Assembly (NCBI GenBank): GCA_023374045.1 | Contig: CM041779.1 | Span: 868,001-932,000 of the forward strand | Direction: 5' to 3' | DNA length: 64,000 nucleotides | From: Limonium bicolor | Lineage: Eukaryota; Streptophyta; Magnoliopsida; Caryophyllales; Plumbaginaceae | Part shown: in pieces, positions 34,021-47,442 of the stretch | Numbering within the stretch: position 1 is the first letter of the stretch | Layout: every line of letters begins with the position of its first letter | Translations under genes and position numbers: made by a program | Notes under the pieces: model-generated | Databases searched by the model: none | What the model was told of the DNA's origin: nothing | What the model saw: only the letters and a program-made list of their open reading frames with translations

Positions 34021-35921
34021 AAGGTCAAATCCAAACAAAAACAATATCGGTCTGATGAACTAATATACCGAGTACTCTATACAAAACAATTTCATTCCAT
34101 TCTTTACCGATTCAAATACAAATACAACCTCAAATCAATTCTATATCGAGTCTCTACAATACTCAAGTCTACAGATAACATTCCGGACTTACAATTCAAC
34201 ATTACAAAACAAATACAATTTCCTTAATCAATTACCCATGCTTAAGTAGCAACCCCGTCCTACTCTCGAACGGTATTTGGCTCCAAAGTACCTGGAAAGT
34301 AAAAACGGTTGCCCCAAGGGGCTCAGCAAATTGCTGGTATGAATTTCACATATCCCGCGTGCTAACGGGGGTACGTCAACTACTTGTCGAGAACATGGGA
34401 TTCATTTAATTCCACAATCATGCAGGATAGCAATATAGTAAACATGTACAATAGCACAAGTATTCAACATTCAATCGTGGAATGCAATCCTTAACTAACA
34501 CATCAAGGTTCTTAGTTCATATATATCTACTCCCAGGCCTTGAGGGTTTCTACCTCAACTAATGCCTTAGTCACTTATTCATTGTCTTACCCATTCTCTG
34601 GGGTTACTCTTACTTTAGCTCTCTTATTCTCAATCTCAATCTCAAATTCTTAATTCTCAATCTCAACTCAAATTCAACACTTCTCGAGTTCAATTCTCAA
34701 ATCTCAACCTCCTAGTCAATTCTCAAATTCTCGGCTCTCAAAACTAAATTCTCAATTCTCAAACAGATATCTTTTAAATCATTACCCATGACCTCCGGGT
34801 AGAGTCATACACGAGACTCTTCACCGGGCTTACAAATACTCGTCTTACTTCCACGGCTACGACCCTACACCGGGTCTAGCATAGGTGGAAGGTTGACTAT
34901 CAACGAAACTATACACCTAGTTCCTCAAATTCACAAATATCCATTTCTCTATCGGACTACTCAATTTCCAAAATGCTCTTCTCTCAGAGTCATTTCACAA
35001 TCTCATGGATTAGCCTAGAAGTATCACTCTCGATATCATCTAATATTTAGGAAATTTTCTCAATGTATAGTATTCTCAAATTTAAGGTTTCCCCAACTTA
35101 TCAAATACTTGTATGTTTGGGACATTTTCTCAATTAGGTCGGATCCTCATGTTATGGATTGACTATCTTTTAAAGGAGTTTGACAGTCATTTATATCTCT
35201 TTTACTTTTCTTGTAAGTTCATATCTTTGAACTATCATCAATCTATTAATAGAGGTTTCATAATTTCTTTCCACTATTGATTATTTCGTGGATTGTTCAT
35301 TTTGTTCTCTAACCATTATCGGGAGTTACTAATCCCGTGCCACTCTCTCTTCTCTCTCTCTCTCTCACGTGCTTCCACATTTTCGTTAATTTATGAAATG
35401 ACTCTTTCTACGAGTCACTAATCAACAATACTCATCTACGAGTCGGTCTATAACACTAAGTTAGACCACAAAAATCATTCAAGTATGGTTAGCACATACA
35501 TATGCATCCAGACATACATATCAAATGCAATAAATCATTTTTGTTCTTTTATCTTGATTAGGTTAGCACACAAGCAAACAACACACAAATCAGAGTAATC
35601 CTGGTAGCATACAGGGGCATGAGAAAATCATACCTTTCACCATGGACTAAATACACCGTGTCACCTCACGTTCCTCGGTTCACACTTGATTCTCTGATAA
35701 TATTTCAAGGGGTTCTATTAATATTAAGGTAGTACGGTATGTAACAACTAATACTCCCGTAGTCACCCTGTTACCCCCGTAATCTTAGTTTGCTCAAGTG
35801 TTCCTAAGTTTACACTTTCTCATTCACTTCTCGCACTTATTTACTTAGGTTCTTAAATGCATATTTTTCTCACCATCATTACTCTCCCAATGGTTTACTA
35901 CTAATGCCACATTTTTTTATT

Positions 35922-36070
35922 TGACCCGACCGACCCAACCAAGGGTCGGTCCCTGGGTCGGTTGAAGTCAGAAGATACCTAGGCTTGAAAATTTTAACTC
36001 GACCGACCAACCATGGGTCGGGCGAAGTAGAAAACACTCGGGTTTGGAAATTTTTAACTCGACCGACCCG
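35922..36070. repeat. GACCGACC/GGGTCGGTC hairpin cluster in B
   Basis: Several short inverted motifs (GACCGACCCA, GGGTCGG) occur in about 150 bp. The sequence TTTTTAACTCGACCGACC, or a close variant, is repeated about 60 bp apart. A similar cluster lies at 58706-58965 in element C. Confidence 0.7.
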
Positions 36071-36463
36071 AGCCCAGTACCCATTTTCCCAAGGTGTTGA
36101 ACTACTCACTTTGAACTCTAACTCACCTTAATTCTCACCCAATCTTTTCCTAATCATTCCACCTGTTTCCTAACATGTTTTAGCACCCTAATCATGCTCT
36201 TAAACCTCCTTAAACCATGTCCAAACCTTTACCTCAATTCTACAATTTTCATTTCTCTTTTGCACTTATGCACACAGTGCATTACCAAACTCTCTTGGTG
36301 TTTCACAACCTTCTACAACCATCACTAATTCTCTTGTTGGTCATAACCATTCATTCCTTGTAACACCCCTAATCTTAAACCTGTAATGACGTCATAATTC
36401 GTAGCATAATAAATAGCAAATCGCAGCGGAAAATAAATCTAACTATCCTTGGTGTTACACGCC

Positions 36464-36485
36464 GTCACTCACCCTTGTGAGTAAC
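36464..36485 (-). other. Conserved LTR hairpin, copy in A 3' LTR
   Basis: Arms GTCACTCAC and GTGAGTAAC around a 4-base loop. In the minus-strand RNA the one irregular pair becomes G-U. Same position as the hairpins in B and C. Confidence 0.75.
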
Positions 36486-39400
36486 AAGGCATCCTTACTC
36501 TTCCAACATTACAACTTCCACACGCTGTGATGAACAGATACTGAGCACTCTACTTATTACAAACCAATCAACTAAATGAGCAACTAACTGAACTACAACA
36601 AACTCCACAATATAATACATAACAAATCCATAAGTGTTTTATAAAAACACAGCGGCTACCCTGTTCCCCGCACTCCGGCTTGTGTATTCTTCAGAGACCT
36701 GAAATGTTTGGCCCAATGAAGGGCTCAGCAAACTATGCTGGTATGCTAAATGTAGTCCTAAGTCTTCTAGATTCCTTAAGTCGTTTAGCCATCTTGATAT
36801 TAGATTCTTTACATGAAATACGGTTTACAATAATAACAGTAACAACCGTAAACACTTAACAAACACATAAAATCCACCTGTAAACGCCAGTGTACAATAG
36901 TACACAACATCAATAATCACACAATAATAACCACACAACAATAAACAATAATCACACATTTGTAAACCATAACAATAACCAAACGAGATACACGTATTAA
37001 ACTACACTTGTTAGTTAGTCACTTGGCTCTTATCTTTTAAACCAATCATTTAACCTTTCCCAATTAATTTTACCTCAAGTGTCATGTTAAGACAACCTTA
37101 ATAAATTGTGGACGAATGTCCCCTGGGTTCCAAGGAACCGTTACCAACGGACTCCGGCCCTGGATAAATATATGTAATGACCGATCCGGTCGAACCTGTG
37201 CACCTACGACAGTGGCTCCGCCATCCCGAATGTGGCTGATGGATTTCGAGTGACTCCATTATAGTCCCTCGTTGTGATCACAATGCGCAACCAGAAGGTC
37301 GGAACGATCTGGATTCCTCTCTTATAAGTTAGCCCTTTTTGTCAGTGACACAATAACCAATATTTGAATTAAGACCTTAACAGTTGACCATTGTTAGGTT
37401 CAATAATACCTAGAGGTCAGTTAGTCTTTTTTTTCCAGTTTAGATGTGTAAACTTTAGTCACAAGACATTCGCGCGTAAAATTCAACGCAACAGTTTGGG
37501 CAATCCCCCATACAATATCATCACATAAAATCATAGATATCTTCTAAAACATTTAAACACACAATGTCTGGACCTTAGGATAATCCTTAGGACATTCAGA
37601 CCACACAATTAACATACCGTACACCAAGAAACTGCTAGCCTGTCAAACTCCTGTTCAGTAGTCCTTTCCCGTACGCTGTTATTTAAACATGCAATACCGG
37701 TAGTATTAATATAACTATTCACTAAATATTACGGTACTGTCACTGTAGTGTTTATACTCGTCGTATAATAACTCCGTATGTTATTTATTTTCCCCTGTTA
37801 TTTTAACAGTGGTTCTAGATAACCTAGCAGTTCATTATTTTATGTGAAACTCACATGTGATAATGAATTATCAATTATACGGTACATCTTACCTTACTAA
37901 TATATACTTATAATTATTTCCACTTATCATTTATATTAAACCCCTTGGTCATTTTTATTATAACCAAAATTATTTTATAAACTTATATTATATTCCTTAA
38001 TATACCGTAATACATTTATATTACCTAGTTTCACTTCCTTGCCTTATTAAATTACAAAACCAACCTTATTAATCCGGTGTTTATATGTGATACCCAACAT
38101 TTAATAAATTACTAAATAACCACATATTATTTTCCGGTAGTCATAATTGATCCCGATAACTTTTACAACTTACCAAATAACCGTATACTCTTATAATTTA
38201 TTAAATACTCTTATCAATTCAAAAAAATGTAAAACAATTATATTAACTTCTATAAATTGCCAAATAACCTTATAACTTTTAAAATCCACTAATTACCCAC
38301 ATAACCTTTGTAAATATTAATTGACCACCTTATTTTGTAAGTTACGATTCAACCTCACAACTTTATAAATTACCAATTAAGTTCATAACCTTTCGGTTTC
38401 TACATATAATTTTCTATATTTACACTTTTACCCCAAAACTTTTATAAACTTAATATTTTATGTCATAAATCATTTTAACCCAAAGTTTTTGGTCAACACT
38501 TGACCAAGACTTAATTTCACAATTAATACTTTAAACATCCCATAAAATCATAAATAATTTCTCGGCCACACCTTATATTTTCCAATAATTACAAAATAGT
38601 CCCACAACTTTATAATTGTTATTTTAACACTTAAACACTTATTTAAATTCACCAAATTCATAATATATTTCCTACCTTATATTATACTATAAATATACCA
38701 AACTCACTCTTTCATTCTCGGTAATTTTATCAAGCACCCCTAACTTTTCAAAATCTATATTTTAGCCACATATTTATTAACTAGCCATTTAAATACTTGT
38801 AGCTATTTTTAATGTTCCTAAAATTTATAATACAAGTCAATACACTTATATATTTCGAAATCACCTAAATCATATACTAAGCTCTCGGCTTTATTTTAAT
38901 CTTACAATATAGTTTTAAAACTTGTTTTAAACTTTATAACAAATACATATAAATGTATATAAGCCATATAACACTTCTAAAAATATACTAATGACTTAGG
39001 ATGATTATAAACTAAAATAGAACATATTACCTTAGATATTTCGGTTTAATATATGTGTATCCTAATTAATTCTTGTGACACATATTCATACCTTAAGGTA
39101 ATAATCTTACCTTATATGTTATAAATTATTTTTTTTGATACTTTAATTAATAATTTCCGGCCTTAATATTAACATGGCCTTACACATAATTTCTATACTT
39201 AATTTTGAAGCTTAAATTAAGCTTAAACTTACTAAACCTTATTTATATAACTTACCCTTAAATCAAGACAATTCTTGTTCTTGATTTTCCTTGAATTTCC
39301 AAGCTCTTCAAATGGTATCTTGTTGTAGATATTTCGAACTCCTTGTATATATATAGGAGATCCATTTGTTAGATTTCTAATCAAGAGCTTATAAATAATA

Positions 39401-40141
39401 TTGTAGTAATTTTACAAGAGTTTACCTTAGGATTTAACAAGGTATTTTTGATACACCTTGAGATGATTGTAGATCCAAGTTTCCTTCATGAACTAATGAA
39501 GAGAATATAGATTTTAGAAGCAAAATATTTTCGGACATATAGTAGAATTTGTCTAGGGTTTTCAAATATGAAAATACCTTAGATTAACCTTGATTTCTCC
39601 TTGAATTGATGTTAAATCAAGACAACTCCTTGGAGAATAATTGTTGGCGATTTCCTTAGAGATTGCTAGGACTATTCTTGCTCCAAGACTTGATAGATTT
39701 TACTAGGAAATTGCATTAAAATGGTGTTAGGAATTAATACACCATTAATATAGCTTATTAACACTTAGGAATTATATTAGGGGATTAAGAGAATGAAGAA
39801 GAGAGAGCTTGGAATTGAAGCTTACCAATCGGTTTAGACCTTGGGCAAATGAAATTTTCACGTAATGTTTGTTTTGTAGAGGATGGTGAATGCAATCGGT
39901 TTTTGTTGCCATTTTTAATTGTCATTATTGCTTACTTTAGCTTATGGTCATTAGTTTACTAAATTGTTACATAATTTAATCAACCTTATCTCCTAGCCAT
40001 AGTAGTCATACGGCTGGTGGTGCACTATCAAAATGATGTCTTCAATCATATGTCCAAAGTAGCTAGCATGTATGGTTTATATTCAATCTGAATATTTATT
40101 GCTGTTAGTTAATTAATATCTCTGGTTGTCTTCTTCTGCAG

Positions 40142-41010
40142 ATGGCTCTCGCTGGACTTGAAAATGGAGGCTCCATCAGCAGCTTCACGTGGATGAGCAC
40201 TGCAGCGTCCTCAGCCATGCACTTCTACGACCACAAACAAAAAGGGTGGTGTATGTTTAGTTCTGAATCTTAATTTTACTAGACTTATCTTAGGATAACT
40301 TTCTATCTTGTTTAATCTTTGCAGGTGGTAGTGTTCGGTTCCCCACTGCTACGGTAATATACATATAGGTAGATAGTCTTTGTATTACATTGTTTAATTA
40401 GCTAACTTTTCTTGTTCTTATCTGCAGGTGTAGTAAGCGGCGCAGACATGGACTGCAGCACTTCCGCATGGCATCTTCAATCAACATGTTGAGCGGCTGT
40501 AAGGAGTGGCTCTCATTTATTCAGATTTGTTAATGTTATTAATGCTCACTTATTAGTTGCAATGGGTGCAGGTTATTAGATGGAGGCGGTAATGGAGCAC
40601 TACCATCCGCATTATAACAGCTCTTGTTGTCTATATACATAGCTTTAACTTGTTAATTCATTTGTGCTGCAGGTGGTATCGGTCGTGACTGCTGGGCACA
40701 AAGGAAGCCTTATCTAATGTAATTCCACGTTAACAAAATGCTAGCCATATAGACTTGTATATATTTTACTAACCTGCTTGCTTTTGCAGGTGAATTGTTC
40801 GGGGCAGACATGGACTGCAGGTGGAGATCGTGTCCAGTTTTGGAGAATCAAACAGCACCAATTCGGATGGTTAGAATTTTAATGGGATTTGTTTATGTCA
40901 TTAGGTATTAGCTTAGGTTATACTTAGTTTTGATTAATAATTCCATTATCGATTTCATTGCAGATAATACGGTGGTGCTGCCTCATTAGACTGCTATTAA
41001 TTGCTCCACT
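40142..41010 (+). other. Seven exon-like blocks inside the A 3' LTR, antisense to the element
   Basis: Seven short blocks are bounded by good plant splice sites: 40142-40250, 40325-40353, 40428-40498, 40572-40588, 40673-40718, 40790-40869 and one from 40964. Acceptors read TTCTGCAG, TTTGCAG, TCTGCAG, GTGCAG, GCTGCAG, TTTTGCAG and TTGCAG. Donors are GTATGT, GTAATA, GTAAGG, GTAATG, GTAATT and GTTAGA. Block 1 starts with ATGGCT and is open for 36 codons. Blocks 3 and 6 share the 17-mer GCAGACATGGACTGCAG, and blocks 2 and 5 share GTGGTA, which suggests internal duplication. No protein family is recognised. Composition is more GC-rich than the AT-rich LTR around it. It could be a captured host gene or a non-coding transcript. 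Only the pattern is seen; splicing is inferred. Confidence 0.5.
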
Positions 41011-42056
41011 AACATAAATAACTTGCTAGGATGAGTCATCTTAGCATATTACATAATTTGTAAAAACTAGCCAAAATAGACTAGTAATCACGCCTACATT
41101 GGAGGTCAAATGAGACTTATTTTTCATTTGATTTTTGTTACACTATATTGTACTAAGACCATACTAATATGTGTAATAGGTTCCAGCATTTAATTGGTAC
41201 ATTTATACCATGGTAAAAGATGAAAGTTTTAAAGGTAAAAATGCTGATTTTAGGTACCTTTTTGACCTAAAAATCGCCCCTATTTATACTATGAGTTTAG
41301 TGTTGCCATCAATTGATTTAGATGGTCATTTTATCCCCTTTTAAGTTTCCAAGTCGTGGCTTGTTAAAAACTTCAAGTCAATTGCGTAAAACGCATTTTC
41401 GTGACACCCGAAGGTGCGTTTTCGTGCTTTAAGAATATTTCCAGGAATTAATTAGTCGCTATGAGTTCCAAGTGTTTATTGACATTATTTATAGTCATAA
41501 TAATATATTAAGGTTTACATTAAATTATATGGGTTATATAAACTTGTAACTCAATTTTCGGGCTAAAGGGGCACTCCCGAGGTAAAAGGAGCGTTAAGAA
41601 ATTTCCCCCGAGCTCTTTGTTTATTTTTGAAGAAGTAGCTTGGGAATCCTCTTTAGAATAATTAATAATATTTTAGGAACTCTAAAATAATTTTTATGAA
41701 GGGGGTTCGTGCCACCTTGGCACTCCTCCTAAGCATTCCCGGCCCTTTATGGGCCCACATCGGGAACTTCCGAGAACTTTGTATTTTTACTCGGTTCTAA
41801 CTGAGAACTTGTATTTTAAAGATCATAAAATGATCCTTGGTTAAATTTGTATAATGTCCATAGCTTATATAATTGTTTAACTTAAGGTCGGGCTTTTAAA
41901 GCTCGTTTATGACCTTAAGGAGTTTAGGTGCGTTTTTTCACGCCCAAGTGTTTATATGTTTTCTTAGGGTTTAATAAACCCCCAAATAATATTTATAATT
42001 CTTCAAATAATATTTATTTACTTATATTTAATTATTTAAATGTTAGGGGTATTTCA

Positions 42057-42076
42057 GTCTACCCCCCTTAAAAGGA
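42057..42076 (-). promoter_or_regulatory. Element A polypurine tract
   Basis: The minus strand reads AAGGGGGGTAGAC directly before the 3' LTR start TGAAATACCCC, as expected for plus-strand priming in plant Ty3/gypsy elements. Confidence 0.75.
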
Positions 42077-42624
42077 CTTCGTCCCGAAGTCATAATTTAT
42101 ATTTGTTCATCCTATGGAATCAAGTTCCTCATATCTACTTCTGTCTACTTATCATTCTTGGGTGTCAACTCTGTATTGACACTACTACATTCCATCACTA
42201 CTCTGAGTGTATATAATTCCTATAGACAAATATTCTTTATTCGTGATAACTTAATAAATACTGTAAAACCATACATGTTCCAACTTCCTAGCTATCCCAC
42301 TCGGTCATCACTGCACAAGTGCAATACCAAATCCTCAGTCCTACAAGTGCAGAGGCGTAAACCCTTGGCACTGAATCTCTTGTGTGATTGTAGGAATAGA
42401 TATAATATACTGTAAAATAATTAAGTGCTTCATAAACATTCAAGTGTTACATAGACACACAAATAATCATTCAGTGTCACATAGGACGTATCATTAATCA
42501 CCAAATGTCACATAGGACATAACCATCTAACTAATTGCACACATGCGCAACAAACAAACAAACACAAATAACCATTCATAAGAACAATATAGACTGCAGA
42601 TATGCAAGTCGCATGTGGTGCTCT
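42077..42624. other. A internal region next to the 3' LTR, non-coding
   Basis: Contains a block at 42287-42405 that reappears in element C at 63422-63535, and three short direct repeats of the form AGTGTCACATAGGAC near 42440-42525. No coding frame is supported. Confidence 0.5.
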
Positions 42625-43095
42625 ACCCCCCTTAAAAGGTTACGCCCACGCCTACTACCCCTACAAGTATACACAAAACGTAAAGAAAATTGTTGGATAC
42701 TTGTCTCGCATGGAGTCTTCTAACTCCCATGTCGCCTCCTTAATATCGTGGTTTTACCACAGAGCTTTGACCATTCTAATGGTCTTGTTTCTGGTCTCCC
42801 TAGTGTTGGAGTCTGAAATGTGAACTGAGGTCTCCTCATATTTAAGTGTAGGATCGAGCTCGAGTGTCTCGGGCTCTACGTTATGTGATACACATCGTGT
42901 ACTCTTCCAACTCAACATATAAGTCTAATCTGTAGGCTAATGGGCCCACTCGCTCCGTAATAAGGTACGGTGTTACATACTTCAGGCTAAGCTTGGCCAT
43001 CTGCCTAAATTTAAAGGTTCCCTTCAAGGGTGAAAATTTTAAGGAAGACTCGATCGCCCATTGCGAACTCGAGGTCTCCCACGGACATTAATATA
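42625..43095 (-). pseudogene. Integrase C-terminus and chromodomain relic of A
   Basis: Read on the minus strand, GDRVFLK (about 43040-43060) is followed by TERVGPLAYRLDL, then DPTLKYEE, then RNKTIRMVKALW and EATWELEDSMRDKYP (about 42694-42770). These are the standard blocks at the end of plant Ty3/gypsy pol, integrase C-terminal domain and chromodomain-like tail, in the right order. Stops and frameshifts separate them, for instance a TAA right after KALW. The relic proves gypsy ancestry for an element that otherwise retains only gag. Confidence 0.75.
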
Positions 43096-46000
43096 TGACT
43101 TCTGTCCTACGAGGTATATTCCTCAAAATTTATGTATTTCCTTGTATGTTCCATAGTGTATTAATATACTTTTATATCTGAATCCGTATGTATGGGTGAA
43201 GGTAATCTATTATCTTGTACATTGCCAATATTATTTTATGGCTTGTTTAAACTATTTGTGTATAACACACTTTCATCAATCGCCTCTTAGTTGCTGTCAT
43301 CGACGCTCGTGTCTTTGTATTAATATTGGGCATATTTATAATCCCTTCTTTTAGGTCATCCTCTTGTGATTCTGGTATTTGAGTTTACTGTCGCCATATA
43401 CGGCTTTCGTTTTCACTGTAAAGTATGAGCTACGGTTGAGCCGTGCATCTTATGTATATTACAGGAAGATTTCTTTATGTTAGTGGTTCACCTGCTATTG
43501 GTAGTATGTACACGATTATTATCGTCTGTTCGTCAAGTATACCACAGTAGGGTTCCTGTTAAGGTTTCTAACAAGGTGTAGTTTCCTTTCAGTAAAACAT
43601 GTTATTGTGGTTGTGAAACAACTCTGGTGAGTATTAGTATAATGTTTATACTCTTTATATTCTACCATGTTTATAGGTAGATTCCCATTTAATATATTGG
43701 GTTTTAAATTCCTAAGAAAGACCCAAAGTCTATTTTTCCTTCTGATGGCAATATGGCCATGACCTAGAATATAGTTTGAGAATACTTTTATTACAAGTAA
43801 TTATCTCTTGATATCATATTTAATTTATTAATATGGTTCATGGGATAATAATAGTTGGTATTTCCCTCATAATTGATTATTTTTCCTATATATGCGGAGT
43901 TGTTTTAGCTATTAAATCTCCTTAGGGCAACCTGGATAACTTAACTCTTAATTTAAACATTCTATTTCTTATATACCTATTAGTTAAATGTTATATTTGA
44001 TTTAAGAATAAATACTTACGTATTACAGAAATATTGTGACCACTTGTAAGGAGTCTCAGGAATTATCCAACCCTGACGGGGTCAGCGTCAGTGTTGAACT
44101 ATCCTTCCACACCATTTGTGTTTGTGTTTTTTTTTCTTGACCCAGGATCAAGTTTGACCTCCCACGTCAAATATCAAACAATCACATAATTGTCATTTAA
44201 TTTCTTTTTGTCTTATTAGACTTTGTGACGTGGTGAGTACTACATTTTCTCCTGATCAACATACTACTATTCCAATAACTGTTATAACCTATACTTGAAT
44301 CTAGGATATTACCAAAATCCCCAGAACAATATTCCTTTGATCAAATCATCAAGCGGGGAAGCCAGTTTTTCCTCTTGGCATATACGATAAATTCTTATTA
44401 AAACATTTAGGCTCATACTGTCTAATAACTATATCTACCAATCAATTTAACTCTTAAATCCATCATGCAAGTAATAAATTCCATCATGGACTTGCATACT
44501 TTAGAATACTCTCTTCACTTTAAAAGGCTTATCTAGTATTTCTCCTATCAGGGCTTGATTATTGCCTATACTTGATTATCATCAGTTGGAGCAAAGCAGT
44601 CACAGTTAGTTAGACTTTTAAGTAAAAATTTCCATAACTCAATCAACAACTACAGTCCATAAATATTATCTCCTATTCCTTAAAGCTTAGCTTTTTCCTT
44701 ATTCCATCTAAAATCCATAAATCAGGTGAATCATATGCTCACCCTAGTCAAGTATCTCTTAATATTAGTACCATCTCAAACTAAGGATTTCCAGTTTGAA
44801 TCCTACTGTTTACTAACAGGACATTCAAGGCTTATGATTTGTTTCTATCTCTTAGAAACGTGGTTAGTCCACTAGCTCAATGGTTTCCAAAAATAAGTCG
44901 GTTAGGTATGTCAAATAGAGGATTTAGAATCACAGGGTTTAGTATATAACGTTAAGACGATTTACGTATAAAATAATGGTTACAAACCTAGGGTATGTTT
45001 CCCTACTTTTATATATTTAATTTACACTCATTTTTGTGTATATATTGTTTCACACTCTTGTAATTTACACTCACACTCAGTGTATGTATTAGTTTAAGCC
45101 TTAGGTATAAATGATATTACCTTTACTGTAAGTGTCAAGGAAAGTCGTTTGTTATCATGTTTATACTAGAGTTTATATTACATATGTTTTAACCTTAGTT
45201 GGTTTACTGCGATCTTTTATTCGCATTCATAATTTGAGCTGTCATAGTAGACATATGCTCGTATAAACTCATAAGGTTAGTATAGGACATGTGTCTCAAA
45301 ATAGGGTAGGTATATTTAGTGATACTTTAGCCCTCTGAAACGTATCATTACCCTCCATGTTTTAGGTTACTAACCTCCAAATTACATTTATATATATAGC
45401 ACTTGGTTGTGCTAATCAGATAATTCTCCCCCACTTTAGAAAATATATATTCAAGATTTGTTCTCTCTCTTTTTTTTTATTGAGAGTCCAGCGTTGTTAT
45501 ATATTGGTACTAGCTGAGACCCTTGGTATTTGCTCAGGTATTTCAAACACCTGTGCTTATCCATTATGAATGTTTAGTTATATTTTTGAGATTCTGTTTC
45601 TCAATTGTCATGCTTCAAGGTTTCTCACTATCTTTTCTCAAAGTTTATAAGAGATTGTAAGATTTCCTAGACTCGCACTGAGCGTAAAGCTCGGTGCCTG
45701 GGTATCCCATAAAATTTCAGTGTTTGCTCTTCACGTGAGCTGCCTTGACAGTTCCTATAGTCTTAAGTATTTATATTAATTAATGTATTCCCGTTCATGA
45801 CATCTGTTCGTCATTTAGGCAGGTCATAATTTGTAGTTAAGTATTTCTTGAGTAGGATCATACCGGGTCAAAGTACTTGACATTATGCCTCGGGATATTC
45901 CCGACCTTCGCTCATAGGCTCAGGTGACCACGGTCTCATAGGTAAGGGAAAACTAATATCAAAGTATCATATTATGTGAGAGGCTACCTAATTTAGGTCT

Positions 46001-46301
46001 CTCTAAAGTTGATACTTACTAATAACATTTAAGTCTCATCGACTGATACTATAAACACATATTTATGCATCATGCATTTAGTTTAGGTTCTAGGCTTACC
46101 GGTTTCGCGCTAAGCGCTAGCTTCAGCGCCTGAAGTTCCCACTGAGTACAAGGCATTTCTTCCTGGAACTATCTCCTTTCCTTTCTGGATCTCGGATGAG
46201 GATGGCTGTCCTCCCGGTCCTGTAGTATAAGTATTAGTCTGCGGCGCTTGACCTCCTCCGGGTCCGCCTGTTTCCACAGCCGGTGTATTCTCTGCGAACC
46301 T
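43096..46301. other. A internal region where pol should be, unrecognisable
   Basis: About 3.2 kb of AT-rich sequence with no long frame. A block at 44036-44170 is conserved with 62028-62160 in element C. It may be a decayed integrase segment, since a minus-strand reading gives SGL and ETPYKW where integrases have PSGLLQ-IP-WKW, but this is weak. I found no protease, RT or RNase H motif. Confidence 0.5.
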
Positions 46302-47228
46302 CTAGGTCCTTTGTATACTCGACCCTGGATTAGAAAAGCATTCGTAATCCCTGTGACCTTTCTTTTTGCAATGGCGGCACTCCACCTTCCTTCCTGCGCA
46401 ATCTACGCCTGGGTGATCCTTTCCACAACGTTTGCAGTAATAGTGACGTCGGGTTGGCTTGTTGCCTCTAGATGGTGCTGTTCTTAGTGGCTGAGCATCA
46501 ATAGCTGGGCCGGTCAGACGAGGGGTCTGCTCCTTCACCTTCTGACCATGGAAATTCTTCCGCCCTATCTTCTTTTCAAAGAATTTCTTCTGCTTCTTGC
46601 AGTAACCGCCAGATGTGGCTCCATCATCATCTCCTTCAGTATTCTTCCTTTTCTTTCTTCCTGCGTCGGAGTGGTCGACTCCTGGTATATAGTTCATCAA
46701 ACTGGTGCACCGTGCGCAGTACTGGTCAACTGTTTGTCTCCCTTGGATTAAGGTCTTGATCTCTTGCCTTTTCCTCTGCTTTATGTGTTCGGGGTAGTAC
46801 TTCTCCCGCAACACTTCTATGAACTCTGTCCATTCAAATTCCGGTGTAGCTCTACGGTGGCCCTCAATAGTCCGTCACCAAATGTCAGCTGCGCCCTTTA
46901 GGTTGCATGCGGCGATGTCGACCTGTTGATCTTCTGGCACTCCGACAGTCTTGAACGCCTTCCGGTGCTCTGCAATGAACTTCTCCAGTGTGGCGGGGTC
47001 CGGTTCTCCTGAATAAGTTGGTACCTTCGCGTCTGCAACGTTCTTCAACCAGTGGTTTCTCTGGGCCGCGGGGGTGGCGGTGGGTGGGGTGGCTCCCGTA
47101 AATTGAACTCCTAGTTCCTGTGCGAAAGTTGCCATGGCTGCTGTTAGGTCTTGTACTGTTGGAACATCCGCCGGTGTCTCGCTACTGCGTCCACTGCTGT
47201 CTCCTCGTGGTCCTTCGCTGGTCGACAT
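46302..47228 (-). pseudogene. Element A gag with two zinc knuckles, one in-frame stop
   Basis: A true ATG at 47226-47228 opens a frame of 309 codons on the minus strand, broken only by a TGA at 46875-46877 (codon 118). The first part is a Ser/Pro-rich leader and a retrotransposon gag domain (NHWLKNVADAKVPTYSGEPD). After the stop the frame continues in phase through a helical core (VLREKYYPEHIKQRKRQEI) to a basic stretch and two CCHC knuckles: CKRCGKDHPGVDC, with a three-residue C-to-H gap, and CRHCKKKGHRDYEC. It ends at 46302-46304. GC content is well above the surroundings. Gag makes the particle and binds RNA. The single TGA may be real, an assembly error or read through. Confidence 0.88.
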
Positions 47229-47418
47229 CTAAGATAGTATATTTTACTTCTACTCGGTTGCTACACCGTATCACATACACAATCAAAAACATGTAAGTAA
47301 GCTAACTACTAGCAATAAAATATCCCTAGGGTTTTCTTTTTCTAGGTCACGAATCCTCACGGACGTTTTCCCGTAACCCAATATTCCTATGCTCATTGTC
47401 CTAGACTCAGTATCTTTC

Positions 47419-47442
47419 ATCAGAGCGGTACTCCGCTCTGAT
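47419..47442. other. Perfect palindrome overlapping the A primer site
   Basis: ATCAGAGCGG and CCGCTCTGAT form a perfect 10-bp inverted repeat around the 4-base loop TACT. Eight bases of the primer binding site (47435-47442) lie in one arm. Confidence 0.85.

Larger units (their letters stand above)
33896..36358 (-). mobile_element. Element B LTR, first part (Ty3/gypsy-like)
   Basis: It starts TGTAACACCCC, like the LTRs of A and C, and shares with them a conserved hairpin (33999-34020), a GCCCCAAGGGGC palindrome (34311-34322) and a CAGCA/TGCTG hairpin (34324-34336) in the same order. The element is minus-strand by analogy with A. It is interrupted at 36358 by element A and resumes at 53178. 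Confidence 0.7.
36359..42056 (-). repeat. Element A 3' LTR (5,698 bp)
   Basis: Begins TGTAACACCCCTAATC and ends GGGGTATTTCA on the + strand. Matches 47452-53177 nearly base for base. Most differences are one- or two-base indels in short runs. Confidence 0.95.

Noticed and set aside
35879..36109. Minus-strand frame with DPGTDPW-type repeats
   Set aside because: Arises from the GACCGACC hairpin cluster. The corresponding frame in C differs and no family is recognised.
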